Part shown: piece after piece, positions 1 to 8,312 of the stretch
Position numbering within the stretch: the first letter of the stretch is position 1
Layout of the letters: the number at the start of each line of letters is the position of its first letter
Assembly: GCA_030602705.1 (NCBI GenBank)
Contig: JAUVZF010000035.1
Location: forward strand, 1 to 39,311
Reading direction: 5' to 3'
Length of the DNA stretch: 39,311 bases
DNA from: Planctomycetota bacterium
GTDB lineage: Bacteria > Planctomycetota > Phycisphaerae > FEN-1346
Notes under the pieces: model-generated
The model's input: the letters and a program-made list of their open reading frames with translations, nothing else
Told to the model about the DNA's origin: nothing
Databases searched by the model: none
Position numbers and translations under genes: made by a program

Positions 1-205
1 TAGTTGACACCATGCTGCAGTGCAGTCGCAAGGAGCGCGGGGCGACAGTGCCAGGCAACACGTACAAACCGCCTGCAAACACGGGCCAAATGCGGGCCCC
101 GGTTGCGCGCCAGCCAAGTGCTTCGTAGCGTAGTAGTACTACACGATCAACCAAAAGTTTCAGGCCGCGCCCCGGCCGCGGCCGAACCGACCACCCAGCG
201 ACCGC

Positions 206-985
206 ATGATACAGGTCGCCGAGATGTTCGGCATCGGCCTCGACGAATCTTACGAGGTCACGCTGTATGAGGACCTTACGCTCGACGTCCGTCCCGGGGA
301 CGTGGTCTTTGTGACCGGCCCGTCGGGCAGCGGCAAGAGCGTCCTCGTCGAGCGCCTGGAGCGGGCCATCCGGGACGGCCAGCCGGACGGCGGCCACGTT
401 GTCAACCTGGCCGGCGTCCGCTCCGAAGTCAGGACCCGTACCGGGGCGGGCGACGAGGCGCCGGTCATCGACCTCATGAGCGGCCCGCTCGAGGGCGCCC
501 TGCGTCTGCTGAGCGCGGCGGGGCTGGCCGATGCGTTCCTGCTGCTGAGGCGGGCGAGGGAACTATCCGACGGGCAGCGGTACCGCCTCCGCCTGGCCCT
601 GGCGCTTGACGCACTGCTTGCCCATCCGAACGCGGAACCCGGAACCCGGAATGCGGGAACTACTAACCCCCGATGGCAATCGGGGGCTAATCAAAAACAC
701 AGCCCCAAGCGCGAGCGCGGGGACGGCTGTTGCCAAGCGCTAGCGCGGGGGTTGCGGCTGCTGGTGGCCGACGAGTTCTGCTCAACGCTCGACCGGCTCT
801 GTGCCCGGGCGGTGGCGTACCGCGTCCGGCGGCTGGCCGACACGCACGGCCTGACGGTCGTTGCAGCCAGCGCCCACGACGACCTGGTGGAGGACCTGGC
901 GCCGGACGTCCTCATCGTCAAGCACGCGGGAGACCGCGTCGAGGTGCACTACGCCGACCCGGCGCGCGGAGAGGGGCAACCATGA
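206..985 (+). CDS. ABC-type ATPase (COG2401-like half, packaging-linked)
   Basis: Seen: a single ABC nucleotide-binding domain with Walker A GPSGSGKS (about residues 44-51), a signature-like LSDGQRYRLRLAL, and Walker B LLVADEFCSTLD followed by an H-like AASAHDD. There are no membrane segments, so it is not a transporter subunit by itself. About 40 residues between signature and Walker B (roughly 633-750) look like a foreign insert, with short palindromes and a low-complexity Gly/Asn/Arg composition. The frame is open back to a TAG at 134-136 without an upstream ATG; ATG 206 is the first clear start but has no good ribosome-binding site. The stop overlaps the next ATG by 4 bp. Known: ABC ATPases fused to a GNAT domain form COG2401. 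Inference: this is the ATPase half of a split version; its role, possibly in DNA packaging, is unknown. Confidence 0.8.
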   Translation: MIQVAEMFGIGLDESYEVTLYEDLTLDVRPGDVVFVTGPSGSGKSVLVERLERAIRDGQPDGGHVVNLAGVRSEVRTRTGAGDEAPVIDLMSGPLEGALRLLSAAGLADAFLLLRRARELSDGQRYRLRLALALDALLAHPNAEPGTRNAGTTNPRWQSGANQKHSPKRERGDGCCQALARGLRLLVADEFCSTLDRLCARAVAYRVRRLADTHGLTVVAASAHDDLVEDLAPDVLIVKHAGDRVEVHYADPARGEGQP

Positions 986-1824
986 CGGCGCCGCACCCGC
1001 AACGGCGATGCACCCTCCTGGCGGGCATCCGCGTCGAGCGGGGCGCCATGGCCGACTGGCGGGCCATGGCGCCGCTGCACTACCGTAGCCACCACGCCGG
1101 CGCGATAACCGACGTCTTTCGCATGGTGTACGACCCCGTGGGGGAGCAGGGCCAAGATGGGTCGAAGGTGCCCCGGAGCTTCCGCTCCGGGCTCGACGGC
1201 GACGCGCGGCTCGGCCGCTCCGGGCTCGGCGAGGCCATCCTCGTCGGCGTCATCGTGGTCAGCCGGTCGGCCCTGTCGCTGGGCGGGCGCGACCGGGCGA
1301 CGGGCGGCCGGTATCGCACCGCCGGGATGGGCCGCATGGCAACCGCGAACCTGGTGAACCGCGAACTCCGCGTCATCAGCCGCGTTGTCATCGCACCGAA
1401 CTGGCGCGGGTTGGGCCTGGCCAGCCGACTGGTGGCCGAGACGCTGCCGCAGGTCGGCACGCCGTACGTCGAGGCGATGGCCGCCATGGGCCGCGTGCAC
1501 CCGTTCTTCGAGCGGGGCGGCATGACGGCGTACCCGCAACCGCCGTCGCGCCAGGGCGAGCGTCTGCGGGCGTGCCTTGAGGCCGTCGGCATCGGCCGCT
1601 GCGACCGCCGAAGCGCCGAGGCCCTCGGCCGCGCCATCGACGCCCTCGCCGCCGGTCCCGCGCGTCTGGCCCGGCGCGAGATTTGCCGCTGGGCCCGCTC
1701 GTACCTCGGAGCCAAGAACCATCGGACCAACCGGCCCGACCGGCGCCGGATGCTGGAACTGGTGGCCCGGCATCTGGACTCGACGCCGGTGTACTACCTT
1801 TGGAGAAGGGAGAACACGCCATGA
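982..1824 (+). CDS. GNAT-like acetyltransferase protein (partner of the ABC ATPase)
   Basis: Seen: 280 aa beginning at ATG 982 inside an ATGA overlap with the ATPase gene. The middle carries a GNAT-like core with SRVVIAPNWRGLGLASRLV (the acetyl-CoA-binding RGxGxA-like loop) followed by a PYVEAMAAMGRVHPFFERGGM segment. The C-terminal third is a basic helical region. An insert of about 20 residues near 1160-1225 (Ser/Gly/Arg repeats from a GCTCCGGGCTCG-type repeat) precedes the core. Known: COG2401 joins an ABC ATPase to this acetyltransferase-like domain in one chain. Here the two halves are separate, adjacent and translationally coupled. Inference: the products probably act as one complex; acetyltransferase activity is not shown by the sequence. 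Confidence 0.72.
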   Translation: MTAPHPQRRCTLLAGIRVERGAMADWRAMAPLHYRSHHAGAITDVFRMVYDPVGEQGQDGSKVPRSFRSGLDGDARLGRSGLGEAILVGVIVVSRSALSLGGRDRATGGRYRTAGMGRMATANLVNRELRVISRVVIAPNWRGLGLASRLVAETLPQVGTPYVEAMAAMGRVHPFFERGGMTAYPQPPSRQGERLRACLEAVGIGRCDRRSAEALGRAIDALAAGPARLARREICRWARSYLGAKNHRTNRPDRRRMLELVARHLDSTPVYYLWRRENTP

Positions 1825-2306
1825 ACCTGATGCCCCGCCATCGCAAGATCGCCCACGCCATCTGGGAGTGCGGCGGTCAACTCGACGAAGTGGCCCGGCG
1901 CCAACACGTCCAGGTCACCACGCTGCGAAAGTGGCTCCGGGATCCGGACTTCCGGACCCTGCTGGCCGAAGACGCCCTGGAACCGATCCTCCAGGCGACC
2001 AGCGCCATGCTCCGCTGGGCGCCCGTGGCGGTGTCGCGCCTCATCCGGGACCTCGACAGCGAGTCGGCGTCCGACGCCCGCCATGCCGCCCGGGAGATCC
2101 TCAAACTCGCCCTCGCCACGCAACGGGAACTGGCCCGGCCCATCGACGACAAAGTCGCCACGGCAACCGCCGGGGGGCTCCCCGCCCCGGACGACCCACT
2201 CGGACGACGGGTGGCCGCACTGACCGACGACCAACTCGCCCGCGTCCTCGAGATCCTGAACGAAACGACTCGTGCTGCGCAGAGCAGGAAGGAAAATCGG
2301 CCATGA
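1821..2306 (+). CDS. Small-terminase-like helix-turn-helix protein
   Basis: Seen: 161 aa with an N-terminal HTH (GGQLDEVARRQHVQVTTLRKWL, about residues 17-38), then a helical region with DARHAAREILKLAL that resembles the oligomerisation part of phage small terminase subunits of the phBC6A51 type. The start ATG 1821 overlaps the preceding stop (ATGA) and has a strong purine-rich ribosome-binding site, GGAGAAGGGAG. The gene lies two genes upstream of the large terminase, the usual place for DNA recognition by the packaging motor. Inference: it recognises phage-type DNA for packaging; a plain transcription regulator is the alternative. Confidence 0.65.
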   Translation: MNLMPRHRKIAHAIWECGGQLDEVARRQHVQVTTLRKWLRDPDFRTLLAEDALEPILQATSAMLRWAPVAVSRLIRDLDSESASDARHAAREILKLALATQRELARPIDDKVATATAGGLPAPDDPLGRRVAALTDDQLARVLEILNETTRAAQSRKENRP

Positions 2307-2977
2307 CACTACTATGGATTCCGCTCGAGGCGCTCCAACCCCATCCCGAGAACTCCAACCGCATGCCCCCGCACCTCATGGAGAAACTCAAGGCCCACAT
2401 CGAACGGACCGGCCTGTACGAACCGCTGGTGGTCAGGCCGATGGGGCACGACGCGGCGGGCGGCGATCTGAAATCTGAAATCTCAGATCTGAGATGCCGC
2501 TACCAGATTCTCAACGGCCATCACCGGGCCGAGGTGCTCCGCGGGCTCGGGCATACCCGGGCGAGGTGCGACGTGTGGGAGGTGGACGATGACGAGGCGC
2601 GGCTGCTGCTGGCGACGCTCAACCGTCTGGAGGGCCGGGACGACCCGTCGGCCCGCGCCCGGTTGGTGGCTCGTCTGGCCAAAGGGCGGACGGCGGAGGA
2701 ACTGGCCCGTCTGCTGCCGGAACCGCCGGACGCCGTCGAGCGTCTGCTGCGTCTGGCCCAGCCGCCGCCGGAGCCGCTCACGCCCGAGGCGATGGCGCCG
2801 ATCGCGCGGCCGATGACGTTTTTCCTGGCCGACGAGCAGTACGCCCTCATCCGCGAGGCCCTCCGCGAGGTCACACGCGATGCCGGCGAGCCGCAACCAG
2901 CCGCAACTCGGCCGAAACGGGCCGACGCACTGGAACGGCTCGCCCTGTGGTACCTGGAGTCGCGCGGCCTGCGGTAG
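2303..2977 (+). CDS. ParB/Srx-fold nuclease-domain protein
   Basis: Seen: 224 aa. The N-terminus has the ParB-like pattern IPLEALQPHPENSN, then a LVVRPM strand and the catalytic-type NGHHRAEVLRGLGH box (GHHR, equivalent to the G-x-x-R box). The rest is helical and ends in ALERLALWYLESRGLR. ATG 2303 overlaps the previous stop by 4 bp and GGAAGG lies upstream. A short in-frame palindromic insert (2468-2496) adds about ten residues between the second strand and the GHHR box. Known: stand-alone ParB-like proteins sit in phage packaging modules beside methyltransferases and terminases. Inference: DNA binding or nicking for packaging, rather than chromosome partition, because no ParA gene is adjacent. 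Confidence 0.8.
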   Translation: MTLLWIPLEALQPHPENSNRMPPHLMEKLKAHIERTGLYEPLVVRPMGHDAAGGDLKSEISDLRCRYQILNGHHRAEVLRGLGHTRARCDVWEVDDDEARLLLATLNRLEGRDDPSARARLVARLAKGRTAEELARLLPEPPDAVERLLRLAQPPPEPLTPEAMAPIARPMTFFLADEQYALIREALREVTRDAGEPQPAATRPKRADALERLALWYLESRGLR

Positions 2978-3021
2978 CGGCGGTCGAATCCGGTGACCTC
3001 AAGCCGAGGAGACGTTACCCC

Positions 3022-4716
3022 ATGCCATCTTTCGAGAACACATCTGACGCATCTGAACTCCGTGGGCGGCTGGCGCTGGCGTTGGCGAGCGCGCGTCCGC
3101 GGTCGCCGGAGGCCCTGTGGCAGTTCGTCCGCAGCGCCTACGGCCTGGCCGTCCCGCGGCGGGCGATCTGTCCGGGCCATGCGGCGCCGATGGACTACCT
3201 CGTGCGTGCGATCCTTCATCCCGGCCACGACGTGGTGGTCTGGGCGCCGCGCGGCGGGGCGAAGACCGAACTGGGAAGCGTGGCGGCGCATCTGGACTCG
3301 ATCCTGCGGCCGGGATGCCAGACGCGGATCCTCGGCGGCAGCCTCGACCAGTCGGAGAAGATGTACGAGTACCTCACGCGCAAGTGGGACGGCGCGTTCG
3401 CGGGGCTGCTCGCCCGCGAGCCGACCGCCCGGCGGACCGAACTGGTGAACGGTTCGGCGATCGAGGTCCTGACGCAGTCGGCGCGGTCGGTCAGGGGCCA
3501 GCGGGTCCATCGCCTGAAGTGCGACGAGGTGGACGAGTTCTTGCCCGCGGTGTGGCAGGCGGCCCAGTTCGTCACGCAGTCGGGTCACGGGAGCGACGGG
3601 CGGTGGATCCCGGCCCAGATGGAGGTCTTTTCGACGATGCACCGCCCGTTCGGCCCGATGGCGGAGTTGGTGGATCGGCTCTCGCCGGGCGATACCCCAC
3701 GCGGGGTTAGCCACGAGCGTAAGCGAGGGGGCCGCTCCCTCACGGTCGCGGCTAGTGACGATGACGGCGCAAGCCACTCAGCACCCGCGCTGCTGACGTG
3801 GTGCCTGTGGGAGGTGATCGAGCCGTGCCCGCCCGAGCGTTCGTGCAGCCGGTGCCCGCTGTGGGCCGACTGCGAGGGCCGCGCGCGGCAGGCCGAGGGG
3901 TACTTACCCATCGACGACGCCATCGCCCAAAAGGCCCGCTCCAGCCGCGAGGCGTGGCAGGCCGAGATGCTCTGCCTCAGGCCGCGCGCCGACCACCTCG
4001 TTTTCGCGCAGTTCGACCCCGCGCGGCACGTTGGGCCGGTCGCGTATGCTCCGTCGCTGCCGCTCTACCGGACGCTCGACTTCGGATACGCCAACCCGTT
4101 CGTGTGCCTGTGGGTGCAGGTGGAGGGGGATTGCGGAGTGCGGAGTGCGGATTTCGGATTGGCGCGCGGGGCGCGGGTGACTAGCCCCGAGCGTGAGCGA
4201 GGGGTCGGGCTCGACACCGACGTGGACCTGTCGCGTGTGCGGCTGCGTGTCATCGCCGAGTACGTGGCGCGGGAGCGGGCCATCGCCGACCACGCCCGCG
4301 AGATCGCCGCACGCGATCCCGGGCCGGTCGTCCGCACCTTCGGCGACCCCGCCGGATGGCAGCGCTCCGACGTCACCGGCACGGGGCCGTGCCAGGAACT
4401 GGCGCGGCTGGGCATCCGGGTGCGGACGCCGCGGGCGGGCATCCTGGAGGGCGTGGAACTCGTGCGGCGGTTGCTGAAACCGCGGCCGGTCCGCGGTCTG
4501 GACCCGTTCCGGGGCGGCCAGGCGGGCCTCGTCATCGACCCGTCGTGCCGGTGGCTTATCCGGGCGTTTCAGGAGTACCACTGGGACGAGTCATCTGAAG
4601 GAAGGCGCAGCGAACGCCCCGCCAAAGACGGGGCCGACCACCCTATCGACGCTTTGCGATACCTCGTGACGGGCCTCTTCCTGCGGCGGGAGCGTGTGCG
4701 GGAACGGCGGTGGTGA
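3022..4716 (+). CDS. Phage terminase large subunit
   Basis: Seen: 564 aa. The ATPase half has a Walker A-like WAPRGGAKTE (about residue 75), Walker B LKCDEVDEF and a coupling-type STMHRP. A cysteine cluster CPPERSCSRCPLWADC follows. The nuclease half starts with TLDFGYANP (metal-binding Asp) and ends with HPIDALRYL (last acidic residue). ATG 3022 is 45 bp after the ParB-like gene. Two in-frame inserts of 20-30 residues (3695-3780 and 4130-4210) match dispersed repeats in the window; both lie in linkers and leave motifs intact. Known: TerL drives ATP-dependent packaging and cuts DNA. Portal and head genes do not follow, so the module is truncated or rearranged. Downstream to 4931 nothing was recognised. 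Confidence 0.87.
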   Translation: MPSFENTSDASELRGRLALALASARPRSPEALWQFVRSAYGLAVPRRAICPGHAAPMDYLVRAILHPGHDVVVWAPRGGAKTELGSVAAHLDSILRPGCQTRILGGSLDQSEKMYEYLTRKWDGAFAGLLAREPTARRTELVNGSAIEVLTQSARSVRGQRVHRLKCDEVDEFLPAVWQAAQFVTQSGHGSDGRWIPAQMEVFSTMHRPFGPMAELVDRLSPGDTPRGVSHERKRGGRSLTVAASDDDGASHSAPALLTWCLWEVIEPCPPERSCSRCPLWADCEGRARQAEGYLPIDDAIAQKARSSREAWQAEMLCLRPRADHLVFAQFDPARHVGPVAYAPSLPLYRTLDFGYANPFVCLWVQVEGDCGVRSADFGLARGARVTSPERERGVGLDTDVDLSRVRLRVIAEYVARERAIADHAREIAARDPGPVVRTFGDPAGWQRSDVTGTGPCQELARLGIRVRTPRAGILEGVELVRRLLKPRPVRGLDPFRGGQAGLVIDPSCRWLIRAFQEYHWDESSEGRRSERPAKDGADHPIDALRYLVTGLFLRRERVRERRW

Positions 4717-4931
4717 CGGCCACCAGCAGTCTGGCAAGAAGTTACCGTGGACTGGAGATAGGCTTTGCGTCACCGGGACTGCCGCGTTGCCTGAATCCCT
4801 CGGCATTGAGAGTGTGGCGGGAAGGCCCGAATGGCTTAGGCAAGACCGGGGGTTGCGCGCTCACATGCTTTAGCTCTTGACATTGCAGCTGACCGAGACC
4901 ACCATGATAGAGCGATATCGGGGAGCATCAA

Positions 4932-5231
4932 ATGCCAGAGCAGGCTGGCGACGGACCCAACTCAAGATCGCTGATTCTAAACCCCTGGCTCCGGCGCACA
5001 GTTGGAGTAATTACTACAGCCATAACTATTTTCTACGCGGTTTCTGAAAATGCTGTGCTGGCGTTGGCGGCGGCTGTCTTCGGCATATCCGTTGTGGGTT
5101 CTTCTTGGCTGCTCCAGTTTTACGCAAGACAGATTTGGCGCAGAGCTCAGGGCAGGATAGACGCCGCCGCGTCCGAGTTCGAGTTTCGGATCACGGGCCT
5201 TGAGACCCAGCTAAGTAGAACCGCAAAATGA
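4932..5231 (+). pseudogene. 5' part of IS-interrupted two-TM signalling-type gene
   Basis: Seen: the reading frame gives 99 aa, of which the first 94 codons (4932-5213) are native and the rest are IS630 end sequence up to a stop at 5229-5231. Two hydrophobic helices (about residues 22-40 and 44-64) are followed by a charged coiled-coil-like stretch. Start ATG 4932 follows a GGGGAG ribosome-binding site. Joining 5213 directly to 6389 keeps the frame and extends the protein to 325 aa. Inference: the intact gene encoded a membrane-anchored protein with a cytoplasmic C-terminal sensor-like domain. The present product would be only the membrane anchor. Confidence 0.75.
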
Positions 5232-6386
5232 ATCATTCAACCGCAGCCCAACGGACGATTCTTCTCTTGAGGGGTGGTTCGCCAGGAGGAGATCGCCATG
5301 GGACGCGGCATCACGTTGACGGAGGCCCAGTGGGACGAACTCGACCGGTTGCGTTTTACCACGCCATCGGCCAAGGTCTTCCGCAATTGCCTGATTATTC
5401 TGAAGTCCGATCTGGGCGAGACCATCGCCTCGATTGCGGGCGAACTCGGCTGCGGCACGGACACGGTGGTCCGGGTTCGCCGGCTCTACCGCCAAGGAGG
5501 GGCCAAGGCCCTGCATCCGGTCAAGCCGCCGGGCCGCAAGAGCCGCGCCACGCCCGACTTCCTCGCCGCGATGAAGCAGGCGGTGCAGACCAACCCCTTG
5601 ACGTTGGGCTACGGGTTCTCGACCTGGTCGGCGGCCCGGCTGGCCGCCCATCTGGCCAAGAAGACGGGCATCGGCTTCAGCGAGGACCAGATGCTCCGCT
5701 TGCTGCACAAGCATGGCTTCTCCGTTCATCGGCCCAAGCACACGCTCAAGGGCAAACGCGACGAGGCCGCGTATCAGAAGGCCAAGGCCGAACTGGCCGT
5801 TCTAAAAAAAACGCCTTGAATAAGGACGCCTCCGAGGCCTTGGTCTTTCAGGACGAGGTCGAGATTCATCGCCTGCCTGCCCTGACCCGGATGTGGGGCC
5901 CGGTCGGCACCCAGCCGGAGGTCCCTTCGCCGGGAAAGAACGAAAAGAAGGTCGTCTTCGGCGGCGTGGACTATGCCACGGGCAAGATCGTCTACACCCT
6001 TGCCGACACCAAGAGCGGCTGGAACTTCATGGTGTTCCTGACGGCCTTGGTCAAGGCCTACGCCGGGCGGAAGGTCCGTCTCGTCTGCGACAACGGGCGT
6101 TTTCATCACACCCGCGCCGTGGGGGAATGGCTGGCATCTCACGCGGACCAACTGACGATCTACTGGTTGCCGCCGTACTGCCCGAGTCTGAATCTGATTG
6201 AACGGCTCTGGGGCCACCTGAAACGCACCGTCCTGGCCAATGTCCTGTTCACGACGCTCGATGACCTGGTGCAGGCGTTCCGGCGCGGCGTCGCCCGCGT
6301 CAACGGCCACCGGAGCAAAATGGGGTTCATGTTCGATCATGACGACGCCCAGCAAAAAGCCGCATGACTTCTTCTGCGGTTCTACT
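5214..6386 (+). mobile_element. IS630-family insertion sequence, complete
   Basis: Seen: 1173 bp bounded by perfect 12-bp inverted ends AGTAGAACCGCA (5214-5225) and TGCGGTTCTACT (6375-6386), each flanked by TA (5212-5213 and 6387-6388), the IS630/Tc1 target. It carries one transposase split over two frames. Ends and target duplication are intact, so the insertion is probably recent. It sits inside a membrane-protein gene and splits it. Confidence 0.92.
5298..6367 (+). CDS. IS630 transposase made by -1 frameshift
   Basis: Seen: the first frame, ATG 5298 to stop 5819, gives 173 aa with HTH regions (IASIAGELGCGTDTVVRVRRLY). A run of eight A residues (5804-5811) lies just before that stop. Slipping back one base there enters a frame running to 6367 that holds the DDE catalytic part: FQDEVEIH, LVCDNGRFH and SLNLIERLW. 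The shifted product is about 356 aa, normal for IS630 transposases. GGAGGAG lies upstream of the start. Known: -1 slippage on A-runs is used by several IS families, some IS630 members among them. A plain frameshift mutation is the alternative, but the position of the A-run and the intact DDE residues favour programmed shifting. Confidence 0.88.
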
Positions 6387-6388
6387 TA

Positions 6389-7084
6389 GCACGCCTCAAA
6401 GGCAACAACCTCGCTGCAGCGGAAGCCCTGCATCTGTTTATCCACGACTGCAGGGACTTCGCATGCCGCATCAAGAAGCGTTACGAAGCGCTTTGCGACG
6501 CCGAGGACGCCGCGGCGGCTCTTGTAGGCATCTTCGATCTGACCCAGAGGTTTGCCGAATGTGTTTTGAGGCGAATGATAGACGTTTTCAGACCACTTAT
6601 CCCAGCAAGGGATGGCGCCCCGGTTCAGCTATGGGCAGCAATGCGAGAAGTGAGGCAGGGCAGCGCTGGAAACGAGTACGTTACTTTTGTGCGCGCGGGG
6701 GAGTACAATCCCAATCGCGAAGCGGTCAGTGAGCCCGTCTCCGAGAATGAGGGACTGCCCAAGGCCCTTAGGGACTTGCACGCTCGTGGCAGGGGCATCA
6801 TAATCGTGCCGAGCGAGAAGCCTGCCGACATCTGGAGGCCAATGAGAGCCGACGAGCGCAGGGAAGACATGAGCGTGATGGCCGGGCCAATCATCCTGAA
6901 AGGCGCTCCGAAGAGTGGGGAGCAAATGCCAATGGTCCTGTACCTGAACAGCCCCACTCCAGACGTTTTTGGGAGTGACCTGGAGCCCTACATGAAATGC
7001 TGCACGGACTCGATTTCGCTTGTGCTCAACACACTGGCAGAGATTATCCTTGAGGTCAGGATGCTGTCTCCGACAATCAATTGA
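6389..7084 (+). pseudogene. 3' part of IS-interrupted gene, GAF-like sensor domain
   Basis: Seen: this frame is open directly from the IS end and reads ARLKGNNLAAAEALHLF onward, a helical linker, followed by about 170 residues with LWAAMREV, FVRAGEYNPNREAVSEPVS, SVMAGPIIL and LYLNSPTPDVFGSDL. That order of strands and helices resembles a GAF domain (low-confidence fold guess). The first internal ATG is 6566, so a shortened product lacking the linker could still be made. Joined to 4932-5213 it forms one 325-aa protein with two TM helices. It ends 21 bp before a 69-aa gene, which suggests an operon. Confidence 0.72.
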
Positions 7085-7105
7085 GAGGGCTTGGGGAGAA
7101 TACCG

Positions 7106-7315
7106 ATGGCCGACGATAGCCAGAACATCATTGTCGATCGGGTTTCGCCAGACACCGTCAAGAGAGTCAACTTCCTGACGGGAAGCCTGAGAGGCCAGCT
7201 CCGTAACTGTGTCATCACATGCTCAACGCCTGGCAAGTGCTTCCAGTTGCAGGTTGATGCAGGTGGCAGAGTGGAGGTTGTGAACCGCAACGTATGCGGG
7301 CGAGACACGAAGTAG
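7106..7315 (+). CDS. Small protein of unknown function (69 aa)
   Basis: Seen: ATG 7106 after GGGGAGA, 21 bp downstream of the interrupted GAF-like gene and on the same strand. The product is a soluble mixed alpha/beta-looking protein with three cysteines (NCVITCSTPGKC) and ends in NRNVCGRDTK. No signal peptide or TM helix is present. No family was recognised. The tight spacing suggests it worked with the upstream membrane protein; polar effects of the IS may now silence it. Confidence 0.55.
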   Translation: MADDSQNIIVDRVSPDTVKRVNFLTGSLRGQLRNCVITCSTPGKCFQLQVDAGGRVEVVNRNVCGRDTK

Positions 7316-7702
7316 GCATCCGCAGGGCGTCGTACCTACTCCTCATATCGGTTCTCCGAAGTCGCTGGCATCTCGCACGAATCCATTTCCGCGACGGCCG
7401 TGCCAACCTACCCGGCTGATTGGCGGAGGACGCCGCAGCCTATGTGCCCAAACTGTGTGGCAAGGGGCGGGGCGAGGGGCTTTGACGCATCGCGCGAGCG
7501 AGAGGGAATCGGCCATGAGAGCACTGAGCGTGATGGTAATCGCCGCCGTGTGTTTGGAGGCTGGGGTGGCGGATCGGGCGATTGTCCTTGCCCACCACGC
7601 CCAGGCTGGCTGAGTGTGTGGCGCCTTTCTGCGATACGTGGACACCAAGTCGGCATCGATGGAGCGGCGATAGACGACTGGGGTGCGTCTGCCACTCCGC
7701 AA
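7316..7702. other. Intergenic stretch, one possible leader-peptide fragment
   Basis: No convincing gene. ATG 7515 to 7613 (+) encodes 32 residues beginning MRALSVMVIAAVCLEAGVA, which looks like a secretion signal, after an AGAGGGAA motif. It may be the 5' stub of a lost secreted-protein gene. The rest shows no clear repeat, promoter or terminator. Confidence 0.35.
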
Positions 7703-8236
7703 TCAGTCATCCCACGGCGACTCCAGCGGCACGGGGCAGTGGGCGCGGCGGTCGCAGGCTTGGCACATGGCGCCGGACCAGATGGCCTCGAACAGGTCGG
7801 CGACCGTATCGACGAGGGCCGGGTCGTCGGTCACGAGGCCGATCTCGAAGTTGCGCCGGCCGGCGCTTTTGGCTCCCAGGCCCGCGCCGGTCAGGTTCGC
7901 GCTGCCCAGGTACAGCCGCTCGCCGTCGATGACGGCCGCCTTGAAGTGCGTGCGCGGGCAGCGTTGCATCTCGAAGGCGTGCGGCCGGACCTCCCTGAGT
8001 TCCTCGAGAAACGGTCCCGACGGCACGCCGCTGTGGAGAATGCGCACCGCCACACCGCGCTCGCCCATCCGCGCGAGCAGGTGCACGATGCTCTGGGCCG
8101 ACCCGTCGCGGCGGACGATGCGTGCGGCCTTGAGCGTGGCGGTGGCGATAAGGAGGCTGTCGGTCGCCGACGGAATGAGGTCGGCCAGCACGCGGTCGTA
8201 GATATCTGACCCCGTCAGGTACTCGAACTCGGGCAT
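7703..8236 (-). CDS. Phospholipase D-like (single HKD) protein
   Basis: Seen: 177 aa from ATG 8236. A single HKD catalytic motif, HFKAAVIDGERLYLGSANLTG (about residues 117-137), is complete with His, Lys, Asp and the following Asn/Gly. The N-terminus carries the usual LIATATLKAARIV strand. The C-terminus has a small cysteine/histidine cluster, CQACDRRAHCP, that could bind a metal. No signal peptide. Known: single-HKD proteins dimerise to form one active site and are often nucleases (Nuc/BfiI type) or part of restriction or defence loci. Inference: a cytoplasmic nuclease is more likely than a lipase. Confidence 0.8.
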   Translation of the reverse strand: MPEFEYLTGSDIYDRVLADLIPSATDSLLIATATLKAARIVRRDGSAQSIVHLLARMGERGVAVRILHSGVPSGPFLEELREVRPHAFEMQRCPRTHFKAAVIDGERLYLGSANLTGAGLGAKSAGRRNFEIGLVTDDPALVDTVADLFEAIWSGAMCQACDRRAHCPVPLESPWDD

Positions 8237-8312
8237 GGGGAGGCCCCCTGCGACGCCACGTAGGCCGCGTCGCGCCGCGTCCCTGCCTCCTACTGCTCGC
8301 GGCTTGCGGCCG

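Noticed and set aside
4-270. Arg/Cys-rich reading frame over the first 270 bases
   Set aside because: It lacks a ribosome-binding site, has no recognised motif and overlaps the ABC ATPase start in another frame.
206-4716. Complete prophage
   Set aside because: Only packaging genes are present; portal, capsid, tail, lysis and integrase genes are absent from the window, and no attachment sites were found.
4877-4910. Promoter for the two-TM gene (TTGACA at 4877)
   Set aside because: No -10 box is found at 15-19 bp; the nearest TATAAT-like sequence is at 20 bp or more.
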